DNA of 51,425 nt from Lamprocystis purpurea DSM 4197. Lineage in GTDB: Bacteria; Pseudomonadota; Gammaproteobacteria; Chromatiales; Chromatiaceae. Below are positions 11,401 to 19,787 of the stretch, piece by piece. A program made the position numbers and the translations under genes. The stretch is from NCBI RefSeq assembly GCF_000379525.1, contig NZ_KB902518.1:807-52231 (forward strand), given 5' to 3'. Position 1 is the first letter of the stretch. Each line of letters starts with the position of its first letter. A model generated the notes under the pieces. It had not been told where the DNA came from. It did not search any database and was given only the letters and a program-made list of their open reading frames with translations.

Positions 11401-12522
11401 TTCCTCGCCAATATGTCGCACGAAATACGCACCCCACTCAATGCGATTACCGGCATGGCCTATCTGATGAAACGCGACGGCGTGTCCCCGAAACAAACCG
11501 AACGGCTCGACAAGATCGAGGCCGCCAGCCAACACCTGCTTGAAATCGTCAATGCCATTCTCGACCTCTCGAAGATCGAGGCGGGCAAGTTGGCTCTCAA
11601 GGAGGTAGAGGTCAACCTGAGTGCCATCGCAGCCAATGTGGTGGCCATGCTCACGAGCCAGGCGCAGGCCAAGAATATCCGGCTGCTGGTCGAGGTGCCG
11701 CCCATGCCCTGCAGGCTGCTGGGTGATCCCACACGGCTCCAGCAGGCGCTGTTGAACTACGCCAACAATGCGGTCAAGTTTACGCCAAGCGGTACCGTGA
11801 CGTTGCGTGCCGCCGCCGCGACGCAAGGAGCAGACAGCATCCTGGTGCGCTTTGAAGTCCAGGATACGGGCATCGGCATCGCGCCGCAAACCCTGCCCAG
11901 GCTGTTCTCGGCCTTCGAGCAGGCGGACAACTCCTTCACTCGACAATATGGCGGCACCGGTCTGGGCCTCGCTATCACCCGCCGCCTGGCCCAGTCGATG
12001 GGCGGGGATGCCGGGGCGCAAAGCATCCTCGGCAGCGGCAGCACCTTCTGGTTTACGGCACGGATCAAGATCGGCAAGTCGGCCGCGGCGACTGCAATCC
12101 CCCCGGTTGCCGATACCATCGAAGCCACTCTGTCGCGCGACTATTGTGGTTGCCGTATCCTGCTGGTTGAAGATGAACCGGTCAACATGGAGGTTTCACG
12201 AGAGCTGCTGGAGGCCGCCGGCTTGGTGGTGGAGGTCGCTGCCGATGGTGCCGAAGCGGTGGAACTAGCCAGTCGACACGCCTACGACGTGATTCTGATG
12301 GACATGCAGATGCCCAACATGGACGGGCTCGAAGCCACTCGGCGGATACGGCAGCAGGCGGACGGCTCTCGGGTTCCCATTCTTGCGATGACGGCGAATG
12401 CCTTTGCGCAGGACCAGGCGCTCTGTTTCGCTGCCGGGATGAACGATTACGTTGGAAAACCGATTGACCCGGATACGCTGTTCGCAACACTATTGAAGTG
12501 GCTGGCACGCCCTCGCGACTGA
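8434..12522 (+). CDS. BvgS-like hybrid histidine kinase with periplasmic SBP domain
   Basis: This 1362-residue protein starts with a signal/anchor sequence ([20 protein letters not shown]). A periplasmic bacterial solute-binding domain family 3 (SBP_bac_3) module covers about residues 38-255, beginning [17 protein letters not shown] membrane helix ([18 protein letters not shown], ~265-285) leads to the cytoplasm. There follow three PAS/PAC modules, a GAF domain (~675-830), a fourth PAS, a coiled coil, HisKA with about H996 (MSHEIRTP), HATPase ([18 protein letters not shown]), and a receiver with its Asp near 1290 ([12 protein letters not shown]). There is no Hpt domain at the C-terminus, so phosphotransfer must use a separate protein, possibly the Hpt of the neighbouring hybrid kinase (inference). 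The GAF domain has extra cysteines ([10 protein letters not shown]), which could be redox-active. Family 3 SBP modules usually bind amino acids or related polar solutes. Confidence 0.93.
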   Translation: MLVILGRYRSIIPAIAAWGLAVLCLLVAPGARSASPRPILVGSESGFPPYADTDASGRAVGFSVDLFSAVARVMDIPIQYRVSDWDQTWNGLLNGNVDALPLVAQIKEREGLVEFAKTHTSGFDAFFVRKGSQTLASIDAARGRQIIVMRSDAGHQALAGRGFASDLVLADSLPDALGMLAAGRHDAVLAPLVQGSLILRKYGLDGIEAGPPLKEYRRDYAFAVKKGDTMLRDQLDQGLLIVKTSGEYQQIYDRWLGIYEPSPFPLKLLAWAGGGLGLALLLFGSWAWTLRQSRERLRVSETRFRHFFEKNTSVMLLIDPASGEIMAANQAAVTYYDYPRPGPVGMLISAINTLPPDEVALERQRALHEERNYFNFRHRIANGEVRDVEVFSTPVDVGGRPLLFSIIHDITQRKQQEISLLASNARLALAQSTAHAGVWDWDIASGKLSWSDEFFHLFDLDPAKTEASFSTWRSALHLEDLLTAEARIGDAMRAHVPLINEYRIILGSGQVRWIYATGDTTYDAQGQPLRMTGICIDISARKQAEAALRDSEETFRTLAELAPVGIYLTSPDGGCLYANKRWCGMAGMAPTAALGNGWLAALHPEDRASVASDWQRTVESGGSWDQDYRFRTPGGVMTWVHGLATPQRDRTGTIVRYIGVNLDITEHKQAADVQAFLARTSGRSPDETFFHVLARYLAETLDVFYVCIDRLEGDGLTARTLAVWCDGQFEDNVSYALRDTPCGDVVGKQICCFAAGVCESFPRDQVLQDLRAESYIGTTLWSHDGRPIGLIAVIGRQPLHNRQFAESALKLVAVRSAGELERLLAEESLYASEEKYRRFVESANEGVWATDAADRTIFVNAAMCRILGYLPAEMMGLTVESFIVEQHLADPDSHIQQGHAGKVDSHDERCFRCKDGRACWCLVSATVLKNEQGEYTGSFAMLTDITAAKAAAAELALYRAQLEQLVEKRTEQLAAAKDAAEAANAAKSAFLANMSHEIRTPLNAITGMAYLMKRDGVSPKQTERLDKIEAASQHLLEIVNAILDLSKIEAGKLALKEVEVNLSAIAANVVAMLTSQAQAKNIRLLVEVPPMPCRLLGDPTRLQQALLNYANNAVKFTPSGTVTLRAAAATQGADSILVRFEVQDTGIGIAPQTLPRLFSAFEQADNSFTRQYGGTGLGLAITRRLAQSMGGDAGAQSILGSGSTFWFTARIKIGKSAAATAIPPVADTIEATLSRDYCGCRILLVEDEPVNMEVSRELLEAAGLVVEVAADGAEAVELASRHAYDVILMDMQMPNMDGLEATRRIRQQADGSRVPILAMTANAFAQDQALCFAAGMNDYVGKPIDPDTLFATLLKWLARPRD

Positions 12523-12684
12523 GGCGTTCCTCATCGCCGATGCGCCAGGTTGGCATTCAGGGATAAGAATTTCAATTGCCCGAGACCCGATATGCTCGGC
12601 GTCGACCTGCGTCAGATTTGTTAATGATCGACAGCACGACAACCAGTCGAGCCAGAAAGACCTGTACATTCTCCAGGCCCGCCG
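12523..12684. other. Intergenic region, no gene recognised
   Basis: This stretch lies between the hybrid kinase stop and the outer-membrane remnant. In the minus-strand frame of the remnant the translation loses its barrel-like pattern here, consistent with decayed sequence. No terminator of convincing strength was seen. Confidence 0.3.
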
Positions 12685-12840
12685 GTCCGGAAGGCTAAAC
12701 GACAATGGCGCCGAAACGCCATAGCGCTGGACGGTGCTCCAAGGCGCGGTAAGCCCCAGCGCGCCGGGGCTTGAGAATGAGTAGTCGAGATAGTCGTAGG
12801 TGAGCACGACGCCGACCGAGCCGGCGAGGCGTCGGCTTGA
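12685..12840 (-). pseudogene. Remnant of an outer-membrane beta-barrel gene
   Basis: Reading the minus strand from about 12840 gives a continuous, protein-like segment: RRLAGSVGVVLTYDYLDY, then SFSSPGALGLTAPW and YGVSAPLSFSLPD. Its alternating aromatic/hydrophobic pattern suits beta-barrel strands. No start codon or signal peptide precedes it, and after SFSLPD the translation becomes unrelated. The piece is about 50 codons, far below the size of any porin-like protein, so it is a fragment left by deletion. The parent family cannot be named from this length. Confidence 0.45.
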
Positions 12841-12867
12841 TGACCGAGACGCGACGCGTGCGGCCCC

Positions 12868-13953
12868 TCAGTGATCCGTTCCGGCTGCGTCCGGCTCCGC
12901 TGCCATGGCGTCCGCCGGCTCCTCGGTAATCGCCGGCCCCATCAGGATGGCGAGCGGGCGGGTATGCGGGCTCGCATCGAGCGCGATGATCAGTGCCGTG
13001 GTCAGCGGTACGGCCAGGAACATGCCGACGGTGCCGAACAGCCAGCCCCAGACCAGCAGAGCGATGAATACCGCAAGTGTCGAGATGCCGAGCCCCTGAC
13101 CCATGATCCGCGGCTCGATGACATTGCCGATCGCGGTGTTGATCACCAGGTAACCGGCCGCGACCAGCAGTGCCGTGGTCAAGTCAACCTGCACCAGTGC
13201 CAGGAGGACCGCCGGGATCATCATCAGGATGTTGCCGACCACCGGCAGGAAGTTCAGGAAGAAGGCCAACACGGCCCACAGGACGGCGAAGTCGATCCCA
13301 AAAAACCACAGCAGCAGCCAGACACAGACGGCGGTGGCGAGACTGGTCAGGGCCTTGATTTGCATGTAGCGATTGATGTTGTTCAGCATCCGCTGCAGCC
13401 GCGCCTCGCCGTCCTCCGTGATGTGAAAGGCTGCCCGCAGCTTGGGCGCCATCGTCGGCACTTCGAGCAGGATAAAGATGACGGTGAGCAGCACCAGGAG
13501 TCCGGTCGCGAAGACCCCGCCGGCGCTGGACAACAACCGCGGCACCAGGGCCATGAGCTTGCTCGGGTCCATCAGGTCCGTCGCCGCCGCGGCCGGGTTG
13601 TCGACACCGGTCCCCGCCATCAGGCCGCCGAAGTGCTGGGCCAGCAGCGCAAAGCGTTCCTGATAACTCGGGAGGCTGTCCTTGAAGCCCTCGAGCGCCC
13701 CGGTCGTCACCAACGCCAGCAGGCTGCCGACATCGAGCAGCACAAACGCGATCAGGAACAGGGCGCCCCATTTCGGCACGCCTTTGCGGCGCATCCAGGC
13801 CAGCGCCGGGGTGGCGACGATCGCGATGAAGATCGCGAGCAGGATCGGCGTCAGCAGCGGCGCCGCGGTCTTCAACAAGGTGATGACCAGCGCGACGGCC
13901 CCGGCGATGATCAGACCGCGGGCGGGCGCAGAGAAGGTGGATAGGACATTCAT
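12868..13953 (-). CDS. AI-2E family transporter (PerM/TqsA-like permease)
   Basis: This 361-residue integral membrane protein has the AI-2E/UPF0118 layout. Two helices lie near the N-terminus (LIIAGAVALVITLLKTAAPLL, LAIFIAIVATPAL), followed by a third. An extended loop with amphipathic helices comes next. A C-terminal block of about five helices includes the family signature PVVGNILMMIPAVLLALV and a last segment WLFGTVGMFLAVPLTTAL. Members export autoinducer-2 or act as Na+/H+ antiporters, and the substrate cannot be predicted from sequence. ATG 13953 fits the usual start, just before the first helix. It is monocistronic as far as can be seen, flanked by a decayed gene downstream and a 124-bp palindromic repeat upstream. 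Confidence 0.9.
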   Translation of the reverse strand: MNVLSTFSAPARGLIIAGAVALVITLLKTAAPLLTPILLAIFIAIVATPALAWMRRKGVPKWGALFLIAFVLLDVGSLLALVTTGALEGFKDSLPSYQERFALLAQHFGGLMAGTGVDNPAAAATDLMDPSKLMALVPRLLSSAGGVFATGLLVLLTVIFILLEVPTMAPKLRAAFHITEDGEARLQRMLNNINRYMQIKALTSLATAVCVWLLLWFFGIDFAVLWAVLAFFLNFLPVVGNILMMIPAVLLALVQVDLTTALLVAAGYLVINTAIGNVIEPRIMGQGLGISTLAVFIALLVWGWLFGTVGMFLAVPLTTALIIALDASPHTRPLAILMGPAITEEPADAMAAEPDAAGTDH

Positions 13954-14009
13954 GGCCGCAATGGCTCCTGCACTGGGGTTGAGTGAACTGGGTTGAGGTC
14001 AGGTCTAAG

Positions 14010-14133
14010 GGCCTCGATCAAGATTCCGGCCACTTGGCTTCGCCGGGTGCGTAGTCAGGCCATCCTGGCCTGATAGCGTCAGGGCTGGAAGCCCTGACTA
14101 CGCACGCCACTGGTCGGGATTACGATCAAGGCC
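14010..14133. repeat. 124-bp palindromic dispersed element (copy 1)
   Basis: The element starts GGCCTCGATCAAGATTCC and ends GGGATTACGATCAAGGCC, forming imperfect terminal inverted repeats of about 23 bp. An inner inverted pair, GTGCGTAGTCAGG...CCTGACTACGCAC, would fold into a long hairpin. A copy of the same length lies at 50447-50570 and differs at only a few positions. There is no coding capacity, so it is a MITE- or BIME-like element. Confidence 0.85.
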
Positions 14134-14136
14134 GGT

Positions 14137-14754
14137 CTAAGCAGCTTCGGGGAACTCACCGGCGGCCTGGGTGGTACGGAACATCAGCCAGAGACCCAAC
14201 ACCAGCGTAATCACCTCGGCAGCCAGCATCTGCAGCAGGGCCAACAAGCTCAACAGATCGACCGCGGAGACCCAACTGGCAGCCCCGCCGGCCGTCTGGA
14301 TGGTGGCGACTCCCGCCTGGGGGGCGGCGAGGAAATAGAAGAGGAGTTGCCCCACTTCCAGCAGCATCACCACCATGGAGAACAAAACGCCCAGACTGCT
14401 CGCGAGCAAGCCTGTCCACACGGTCGCGAGCACCGCCGACTCGGTCGGACGCGACTGGGGATCGGCAATCCGCCTGCCGAGACCGGTATAGCGATAGAAC
14501 CAGACGATCGTAAACAGGAGCACCAGCATATTCGCCAAGCTCAGCAGCCCGACAATCGGCAGGCCGCTGCGCGGGCCGGAGATGCTGCCTGAAAACACAA
14601 AGATATAGAAGGTAACCACCAGGGGGATCGAGCCGAGCACCACCTGGAGCCAAAAACCGATCTTCCCCAAACGGGAAAAGGTCTTGGCCAGACCCTCGAT
14701 CTTCGCGCCATGCAGACCCTCAACGATTCGCGTGAACATACTCATGACTGACAC
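14137..14754 (-). CDS. DUF3611 family membrane protein
   Basis: This is a 205-residue protein with four predicted membrane helices: about 33-53 (FWLQVVLGSIPLVVTFYIFV), 65-87, 110-140 and 165-190. The opening LAKTFSRLGKIGFWLQVVLG is typical of DUF3611 proteins, which are found in cyanobacteria, plastids and photosynthetic proteobacteria and are related to the Tic21 group. The biochemical function is unknown. ATG 14754 is followed by a plausible cytoplasmic N-terminus (MSVMSMFTRIVEGLHG). The gene stands alone between two dispersed repeats, with its stop only 4 nt from the 124-bp element. Confidence 0.8.
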   Translation of the reverse strand: MSVMSMFTRIVEGLHGAKIEGLAKTFSRLGKIGFWLQVVLGSIPLVVTFYIFVFSGSISGPRSGLPIVGLLSLANMLVLLFTIVWFYRYTGLGRRIADPQSRPTESAVLATVWTGLLASSLGVLFSMVVMLLEVGQLLFYFLAAPQAGVATIQTAGGAASWVSAVDLLSLLALLQMLAAEVITLVLGLWLMFRTTQAAGEFPEAA

Positions 14755-15091
14755 CTTGGCCGCGTTGCGGTCCGGCTGGGGGAGTGATCGAAGCAGAGCC
14801 GGGCGGCCCTGGTCGGGATTCTAGCGCGGTCTAGGCTGAAATTGGGCTAAGAAAGAAGAAAGGGAACTAAACCTCGCCCAGCGCGGTTCGCGATGTTTTT
14901 GGATGGGATCGGCCCAGGCTGCGGAGTCGACGATTGCCGCAGTTGGCGGGGTCTATAGCCTTCTCACCTGATATCCAGACAGACCCTTGGTGTAGGGCGG
15001 GTTTGAAACCCGACCCGATCGTGCGGTTATCGCGTTGGGGTGGGCTGCTCAAGGCGGCTCGCATCACAATGCGAGAGCGCGTTGGACTGGG
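14755..15091. repeat. Intergenic region with GGGCGGGTTTGAAACCC repeat (copy A)
   Basis: About 14951-15036 is a dispersed repeat: TATAGCC...ATATCCAGACAGACCC, then a hairpin core GGGCGGGTTTGAAACCCG, then a GCGGTTATCGCG tail. The same layout recurs at 32.93-33.09 kb and, inverted, at 39.38-39.48 kb. Copy A has lost part of the right hairpin arm. The rest of the region shows no gene. A purine-rich patch around 14845-14870 lies upstream of the DUF3611 gene and could be part of its promoter area. Confidence 0.7.
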
Positions 15092-15906
15092 TCATCCCAG
15101 GGTGGCGGCTATCGCGACGGCAGCGGCAGCGACCACCATCAAGCCCGCCAGCAGCGGCCACACGAAGCGCAGGTACTGGTCGTAGCCGACCTTCGCGATC
15201 GCCAGGCCCCCCACCACCACCACGTTGGTTGGGGAGGCCAGCAGGGCCAGGCCGTGGCCCAGGCTCCATGCAGTGATTGCCGTAGGACGGCTGACGCCCG
15301 CAAAGTCCGCGAGCGGCGAAAGCATCGGCATCGCCAGCGCCGCGTGGCCGGAACTTGACGGGATCAGGAACGCGAGCGGGATATTCGCAAGCAGCGTCAC
15401 GACCGCGAAAGCTCCCGCCGAGGCGCCGGTAATGAGTTGTTCCATCGCATGGAGGATGGTGTCGAGGGTCTGGGTGTTGGTCATGATTACCGAAACACCT
15501 CCCGCGAGCAGCATGACCATAGCGGGTCCCATCATGTCCGCGGCACCCGCGGCGATGAGCCGCACGATCTCCTTTTCCTTCATCTTCGCCACCCGAACAG
15601 GCGCCCAACCGTCCCGGTGTCCACAAATCCGCGCACGGGGCTCAGCAGGCCGTAGATGCCGTTGACCGGGGCCAGGATCAGTTGCTCCACCCGTTGGCCG
15701 GAGGTGAGCGGCGATTCGATCCGCTGGTAAGTGCCGGGGATCGGCGATCCGTCGGCGTCCCTGGCATACTGACCGGCGGGGATGACCAGGGCCGCCAACC
15801 AGACCAGGATGCTGACGATGACCAAGGTGGTGACGGCGCTCGGAAACTCGAATGTCCATTTCCGGGATTCAGGTGGCGCGGCAGCGCTCGCGGTTGGTTC
15901 GGACAT
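15092..15906 (-). pseudogene. YfcC/ArcD-type C4-dicarboxylate/basic amino acid antiporter, internally deleted
   Basis: The N-terminal ~105 codons (15906 to about 15590) give WTFEFPSAVTTLVIVSILVW and SPVRGFVDTGTVG, the start of a YfcC (DcuC superfamily) carrier. The C-terminal ~165 codons, in a different frame (about 15600 to 15092), give MKEKEIVRLIAAGAADMMG, FLIPSSSGHAALAMPMLSPL and WSLGHGLALLASPTNVVVVGG, the end of the same family. Full-length members have about 470-500 residues, so roughly 200-250 central residues are missing, and the two halves are out of frame at about 15580-15600. It sits near the arginine deiminase genes, where such antiporters often serve as arginine/ornithine exchangers. 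I infer that it was a second, now lost, exchanger. Confidence 0.8.
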
Positions 15907-15921
15907 GATCGCTCGTGAAGT

Positions 15922-16620
15922 CTAGAACGTTTTGCGGATCGTCAACCACAGCTCCGTCGAGCTGTAATTGCCCCCCACCGTAGTGCTCTCGTCGCGCAGA
16001 TACAGCACCTCCGGGCGCAGGGACCACCCCCGCGCGAAACCGTAGGTCAGTCCGCCGCCGAGTTCATAGATGTCGTCGCTACGGGTATAGACGGCGACGG
16101 GCTCGAAATCCGTATCGACGAGGGTGCGGTCGCCAAGATAGGCATTGTGTTCCCAGAGTCCGAACAAAAAGCCGCCGAGGCTTGGCGTAAAGTCCATACC
16201 AAAGTTGAACTCGGTCCCGAAGAAGGTGTTGTCGCCATCGGGTCTGTTGTGGGTCGCCCACTCACGACCGCCGTTGACCGCGAGGGTCAGCGACGCCCGG
16301 CCGTCCAGTAAGGCGCGCGTCCAACTGGCGGTGACCTCGGCGATGTCGCGACTGCGTTCACGCAGATCGGGCGGCAGGTTGTCGAAACGCAGTACCTGCT
16401 CGAATTCGAGGACCGCACGGGCATACTCGCCGCGCTCCAGATAGGCCCGGCCCAACGCCAGGTGAGTGGCGACCGGGTCGGCATCCGGGCTGACCGCGGC
16501 TAGTGTGACCGGCGGCGCGGCGTATCCCGCATCGGCCAATAGCAGCGAGGTCCCGAGAAGACCGGCTGCCAACCCGGCGCCGATCGGCCCGTCTTGATGT
16601 GTGCTCACGTCGCTCGGCAC
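15922..16620 (-). CDS. Small TPR/outer-membrane beta-barrel protein
   Basis: This 232-residue protein has a probable signal peptide (GAGLAAGLLGTSLLLADAGYA, cleavage near AYA-APP). A TPR unit covers about residues 48-82 (ALGRAYLERGEYARAVLEFE). About 115 residues of alternating strands follow (FFGTEFNFGMDF, GGFLFGLWEHNAYLG, YELGGGLTYGF), ending in STELWLTIRKTF. A terminal aromatic after alternating residues is the usual BAM recognition signal. TPR plus barrel resembles surface-lipoprotein-assembly (Slam/DUF560)-like proteins, but those are about twice as long, so this may be a shortened relative with perhaps eight strands. It follows arcA at 131 nt, and the gap holds an inverted repeat, so it is probably not in the arc operon. 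Function unknown. Confidence 0.6.
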   Translation of the reverse strand: MPSDVSTHQDGPIGAGLAAGLLGTSLLLADAGYAAPPVTLAAVSPDADPVATHLALGRAYLERGEYARAVLEFEQVLRFDNLPPDLRERSRDIAEVTASWTRALLDGRASLTLAVNGGREWATHNRPDGDNTFFGTEFNFGMDFTPSLGGFLFGLWEHNAYLGDRTLVDTDFEPVAVYTRSDDIYELGGGLTYGFARGWSLRPEVLYLRDESTTVGGNYSSTELWLTIRKTF

Positions 16621-16634
16621 CTCGCTTGCAGTCC

Positions 16635-16718
16635 CGTAGGTCGGGTCAGGCGCGCCTGAAACGGCCCATCAGATGAAACCGCTGTTAAGCGCGCGCCGTA
16701 ACCCGACATCGCGGCACC
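16635..16718. repeat. GGGTTACGGCGCGC-type inverted repeat
   Basis: The left arm GTAGGTCGGGTCAGGCGCGCC and the right arm GCGCGCCGTAACCCGAC face each other across about 45 bp. The same design, with GTGGGTTAGGCGCGCC/GGCGCGCCGTAACCCACC-like arms, occurs between gap and pgk at 40535-40610. Repeats of this type are common in proteobacterial intergenic DNA. Confidence 0.6.
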
Positions 16719-16751
16719 GCAAGCCGGGTTACGCTAGACCCCGCTCAAGGC

Positions 16752-18020
16752 TCAGAAGTCGACCGGGTCCCGAATCAGCGGGCACGTCATACAATGCCCG
16801 CCGCCCCGTCCGCGTCCCAATTCGGCACCGACAATGGTAATGACCTCGATGCCCGCCTTGCGCAACTCGGTATTGGTCCAGGTATTGCGGTCATAGGCAA
16901 CGACCACGCCGGGGGAGAGAGCGACCAGGTTGTTGCCGCTGTCCCATTGGCCGCGCTCTGCGGCATAGTGGTCGCCGCCGGTCTCGATGACCCGCAATTT
17001 CTTGAAGTTGAGCGCCTGCGCGACGACATCCGTAAAGGGCGCCTTCTCCAACGTCGCCTCGATGCCGGAAGGGCCATCGCCGGGTCGGATCGAGATGGCA
17101 TGCACCTGATCCATGATCGGCGGATAGAGGGTCACCAAGTCCCGGTCGGCGAAGGTGAAGACCGTATCCAGATGCATGGCCGCGCGCAGCTTGGGCATGG
17201 CCGCGACGATGACCCGCTCGGCGGCCCCCTTGGCAAAGAGTGCGGCGGCGGCCTGAGCAATGCCCTGGCGCGAGGTCCGCTCGCTCATTCCGATCAGCAC
17301 GACGCCATTGCCGATGGGCATGACATCCCCGCCCTCCATGGTCGCCGACCCGAAGTTCTGGTCCGGGTCGCCCCACCAGACCTTGATACCGGCGTTGGCA
17401 AAGCTCGGATGGAACTTGTAGATCGCCGCGGCCAGCAGGGTCTCTTCCCGCCGCACCGGCCAGAACAGCGGATTCAGCGTCACGCCGCCGTAGATCCAGC
17501 AGGTCGTATCGCGGGTGTAGATCGTGTTGGGGAGCGGCGGCAGCAGGTACTCGTAGACGCCATGGGCCTCGCGGACCAGTGAGAGGTACTCCGATTGGGC
17601 ATAGGCATCCGGGATATCGACGACCGAGAGCCCGCCGATCAGAAACTCGGCGAGCGCGCGCGGGTCGAGACTCTCCAGAAAGCCGCGCGTGTCTTCCAGC
17701 AACCCCAGGCCGACGTTATTGGCCGTGACCTTGCGATCCAGCAGCCAAGCGCGGGCCGCCGGGTCGGTGACGGTCTCGGCCAGCAGGTTGTGCATCTCCA
17801 CGACCTCGACTCCACGGTCACGCATCTTGGTCATGAAGTCGAAATGGTCGCGCTTGGCGTTCTGCACCCACAGCACATCGTCGAACAGCAGGTCGTCGTT
17901 GTTGCTGGGCGTCAGGCGCGTATGCCCCAGCCCAGGCGCACAAACCATCACCTTGCGCAGCGTTCCGACCTCTGAGTGAACCCCGTAGACCGGCGTATTC
18001 GCGTCACGAATCGAGCGCAT
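16752..18020 (-). CDS. arcA: Arginine deiminase
   Basis: This 422-residue enzyme hydrolyses L-arginine to citrulline and ammonia, the first step of the ADI pathway that yields ATP via carbamoyl phosphate. Family motifs are all present: the N-terminal [19 protein letters not shown], the substrate-pocket [21 protein letters not shown], the catalytic-His region [11 protein letters not shown], and the C-terminal [18 protein letters not shown], with the nucleophile at about Cys410. The length matches bacterial ArcA. It lies 78 nt downstream of an arginine/ornithine antiporter on the same strand, a probable arcDA operon. The ornithine carbamoyltransferase and carbamate kinase genes needed to complete the pathway are not in the window. 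Confidence 0.96.
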   Translation of the reverse strand: MRSIRDANTPVYGVHSEVGTLRKVMVCAPGLGHTRLTPSNNDDLLFDDVLWVQNAKRDHFDFMTKMRDRGVEVVEMHNLLAETVTDPAARAWLLDRKVTANNVGLGLLEDTRGFLESLDPRALAEFLIGGLSVVDIPDAYAQSEYLSLVREAHGVYEYLLPPLPNTIYTRDTTCWIYGGVTLNPLFWPVRREETLLAAAIYKFHPSFANAGIKVWWGDPDQNFGSATMEGGDVMPIGNGVVLIGMSERTSRQGIAQAAAALFAKGAAERVIVAAMPKLRAAMHLDTVFTFADRDLVTLYPPIMDQVHAISIRPGDGPSGIEATLEKAPFTDVVAQALNFKKLRVIETGGDHYAAERGQWDSGNNLVALSPGVVVAYDRNTWTNTELRKAGIEVITIVGAELGRGRGGGHCMTCPLIRDPVDF

Positions 18021-18070
18021 GGGACTGTCCTCTGGTGATGGATGTCGGTTATTGGATAGACGCTGCCGGA

Positions 18071-18114
18071 TGGCGATCAGCTGGCGATCAGCTGGCGATC
18101 AGATGGCGATCACG
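18071..18114. repeat. Four tandem 11-bp repeats over the arcD stop codon
   Basis: The unit TGGCGATCAGC occurs at 18071, 18082, 18093 (TGGCGATCAGA) and 18104 (TGGCGATCACG). The arcD stop (TGA on the minus strand, 18099-18101) falls inside the third unit. Because 11 is not a multiple of three, unit gain or loss would alter the C-terminus or its distance to arcA. Confidence 0.8.
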
Positions 18115-19565
18115 CCGGTGGCGAGCGCGTAGATACCGATGCCCGCCCCGCCGAGGATCACGGCGAAGATGGCGATCTCGGCCGCGGTGAACACCTGCCT
18201 GGCCTGCTCGCGCCGGGCGAAGATGAACAACAGCGTGCCGGGCGCGAAGAGGATGCAGGACAGCAGCACATGGGTCAGCCCGCCCGCGACGATCATGAAG
18301 ATGGTGTAGATGGTCGCGATCCCCGCCCAGGTCAGATCCCATCCCCGGTCCCGGTCGCCGGACAGATAGGTCTCCCGCGTGAGTGTCAGTTTGAGCGCGT
18401 AGCCCGCCACCAGCACATAGGGGATCAGGGTCATGGCGCTGGTCATCTCCAGCGCGAGGTTGAATGCCTCCTGGGCGAAGAGCGTCGAGATCAAGAAGAC
18501 TTGCACCAGGATGTTGGTCAACCAGAGCGCGGCGACGGGCACCTGATTCTTGTTCTCGATTCCTAGCCATTTCGGTACCAGTTCGCTCTTGGAGGCGGAA
18601 TACAAGACCTCCGCGGCGAGCAGCGACCAGGCCAGATAGGCACCCAGTACCGAGACGATGAGACCGACACTGACGAACCAGGCGCCCCAGTCCCCGACGA
18701 TGAACCGCAAGACCCCCGCCATGGAGGGCTGACGCAGCTCCGCCAATTCCGGCCGCAGCATGACGCCATAGGGAAGCAGGGTCACGAGGACGAGCAGACA
18801 GAGCACGCCGATAAAGCCCATCACCGTCGCCCAGCCGACATCCTCCCGCCGCTTGGCAAAGCGCGAGTAGACACTGGCGCCCTCGATACCGATGAAGACG
18901 AAGACCGTCACCAGCATGGTGCTGCGCACTTGGTTGAAGACCTCGCCGGCATTATAGGCGCCGCCGCCCCAGAAGCTGCCCGTAAACAAGTCCGCCTTGA
19001 AGGCGAAGGCGACGATAATGATGAACAGAAAGATCGGCAAAATCTTGGCGATCGTCACCACCTTGTTGATAAAGGCGGCCTCTTTGATGCCGCGCAGGAT
19101 CATAAAGTGAAAGGCCCACAGGATGACGGACGAGGCGGCGACCGCCTGCGGCGTATTGCCGTCGCCAAAGATCGGGAAGACCGCGCCCAAGGTGGACTTA
19201 ATCAGGACGAAGTACGTGGTATTGCCGAGACAGGTGCCGGCCCAGAATCCGAAGGCCGCGGCAAAACCCAGATAATTGCCGAAACCGGCCTTGGCGTAGG
19301 CATAGATACCGGCATCGAGATCGGGTTTGCGGATCGCCAGCGATTGGAAGACGAAGGCCAGCATCAGCATGCCGCCGCCCGCGATCAGCCAGGCGACGAT
19401 GGCGCCGAAGGGCCCGGTCGCCCCGCCAAAGCGTGCGGGGAGTGAGAAGATGCCGGCCCCGACCATGGACCCGACGACCGTCTCCGGGATCGCCGATTGC
19501 CCGCGAATAGTGACAAGAATTGAGAAAAAAGAAACCCCGTAGTCCGGGAGCGGGCTACGGGGCAA
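18099..19565 (-). CDS. arcD: Arginine/ornithine antiporter (APA family)
   Basis: This 488-codon frame encodes an amino acid-polyamine-organocation transporter of the basic amino acid antiporter subgroup. Characteristic segments are VVGSMVGAGIFSLPARFGG (first helix), RKPDLDAGIYAYAKAGFGNY, HFMILRGIKEAAFINKVVT, and EGASVYSRFAKRREDVGWAT. About 12-13 membrane helices are expected. It lies directly upstream of arcA, so arginine uptake coupled to ornithine export is the likely role. The start is uncertain. The first ~30 codons (MPRSPLPDYGVSFFSILVTI) read through a strong hairpin-plus-T-tract (19530-19560) and do not look like a family N-terminus, and no ATG occurs between there and GSMVGAG. Either a non-ATG start is used downstream of the hairpin, or the 5' end has been altered. 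Confidence 0.88.
   Translation of the reverse strand: MPRSPLPDYGVSFFSILVTIRGQSAIPETVVGSMVGAGIFSLPARFGGATGPFGAIVAWLIAGGGMLMLAFVFQSLAIRKPDLDAGIYAYAKAGFGNYLGFAAAFGFWAGTCLGNTTYFVLIKSTLGAVFPIFGDGNTPQAVAASSVILWAFHFMILRGIKEAAFINKVVTIAKILPIFLFIIIVAFAFKADLFTGSFWGGGAYNAGEVFNQVRSTMLVTVFVFIGIEGASVYSRFAKRREDVGWATVMGFIGVLCLLVLVTLLPYGVMLRPELAELRQPSMAGVLRFIVGDWGAWFVSVGLIVSVLGAYLAWSLLAAEVLYSASKSELVPKWLGIENKNQVPVAALWLTNILVQVFLISTLFAQEAFNLALEMTSAMTLIPYVLVAGYALKLTLTRETYLSGDRDRGWDLTWAGIATIYTIFMIVAGGLTHVLLSCILFAPGTLLFIFARREQARQVFTAAEIAIFAVILGGAGIGIYALATGVIAI
19520..19560 (-). terminator. Intrinsic-terminator-like hairpin in the arcD 5' end
   Basis: On the minus strand the stem CCCCGTAGCCCG pairs with CGGACTACGGGG (mostly complementary, short loop). 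It is followed by TTTCTTTTTTCTC. This is a textbook Rho-independent terminator shape, and it lies upstream of the conserved part of arcD. It could end transcription coming from polA, or act as an attenuator for arcD. Confidence 0.65.
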
Positions 19566-19787
19566 TCGCTTCCCCGGCTTGGCCGGCCGGGAATTAGGAA
19601 CCGCTGTCGGGGGGGATCAGCGGCTCCGAGCATTCGTCGCATGATCTTTCAGAGCGCCATATTCCGACGAAGTTCCTCTGCTGGTGGGGGCTGTTTGTCA
19701 AATTTCTTCTACCGTTCGTCGGATCAGACACGATGGACCCCGGTGCGCGCGGCCAGCCTCTTCTTCAAGCTGTCCGCGCCGGCCGGA
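19566..19787. other. polA-arcD intergenic region, nothing recognised
   Basis: Both flanking genes are on the minus strand. Apart from the hairpin at its left edge, no gene, known RNA or repeat family was recognised in any frame. Confidence 0.3.
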
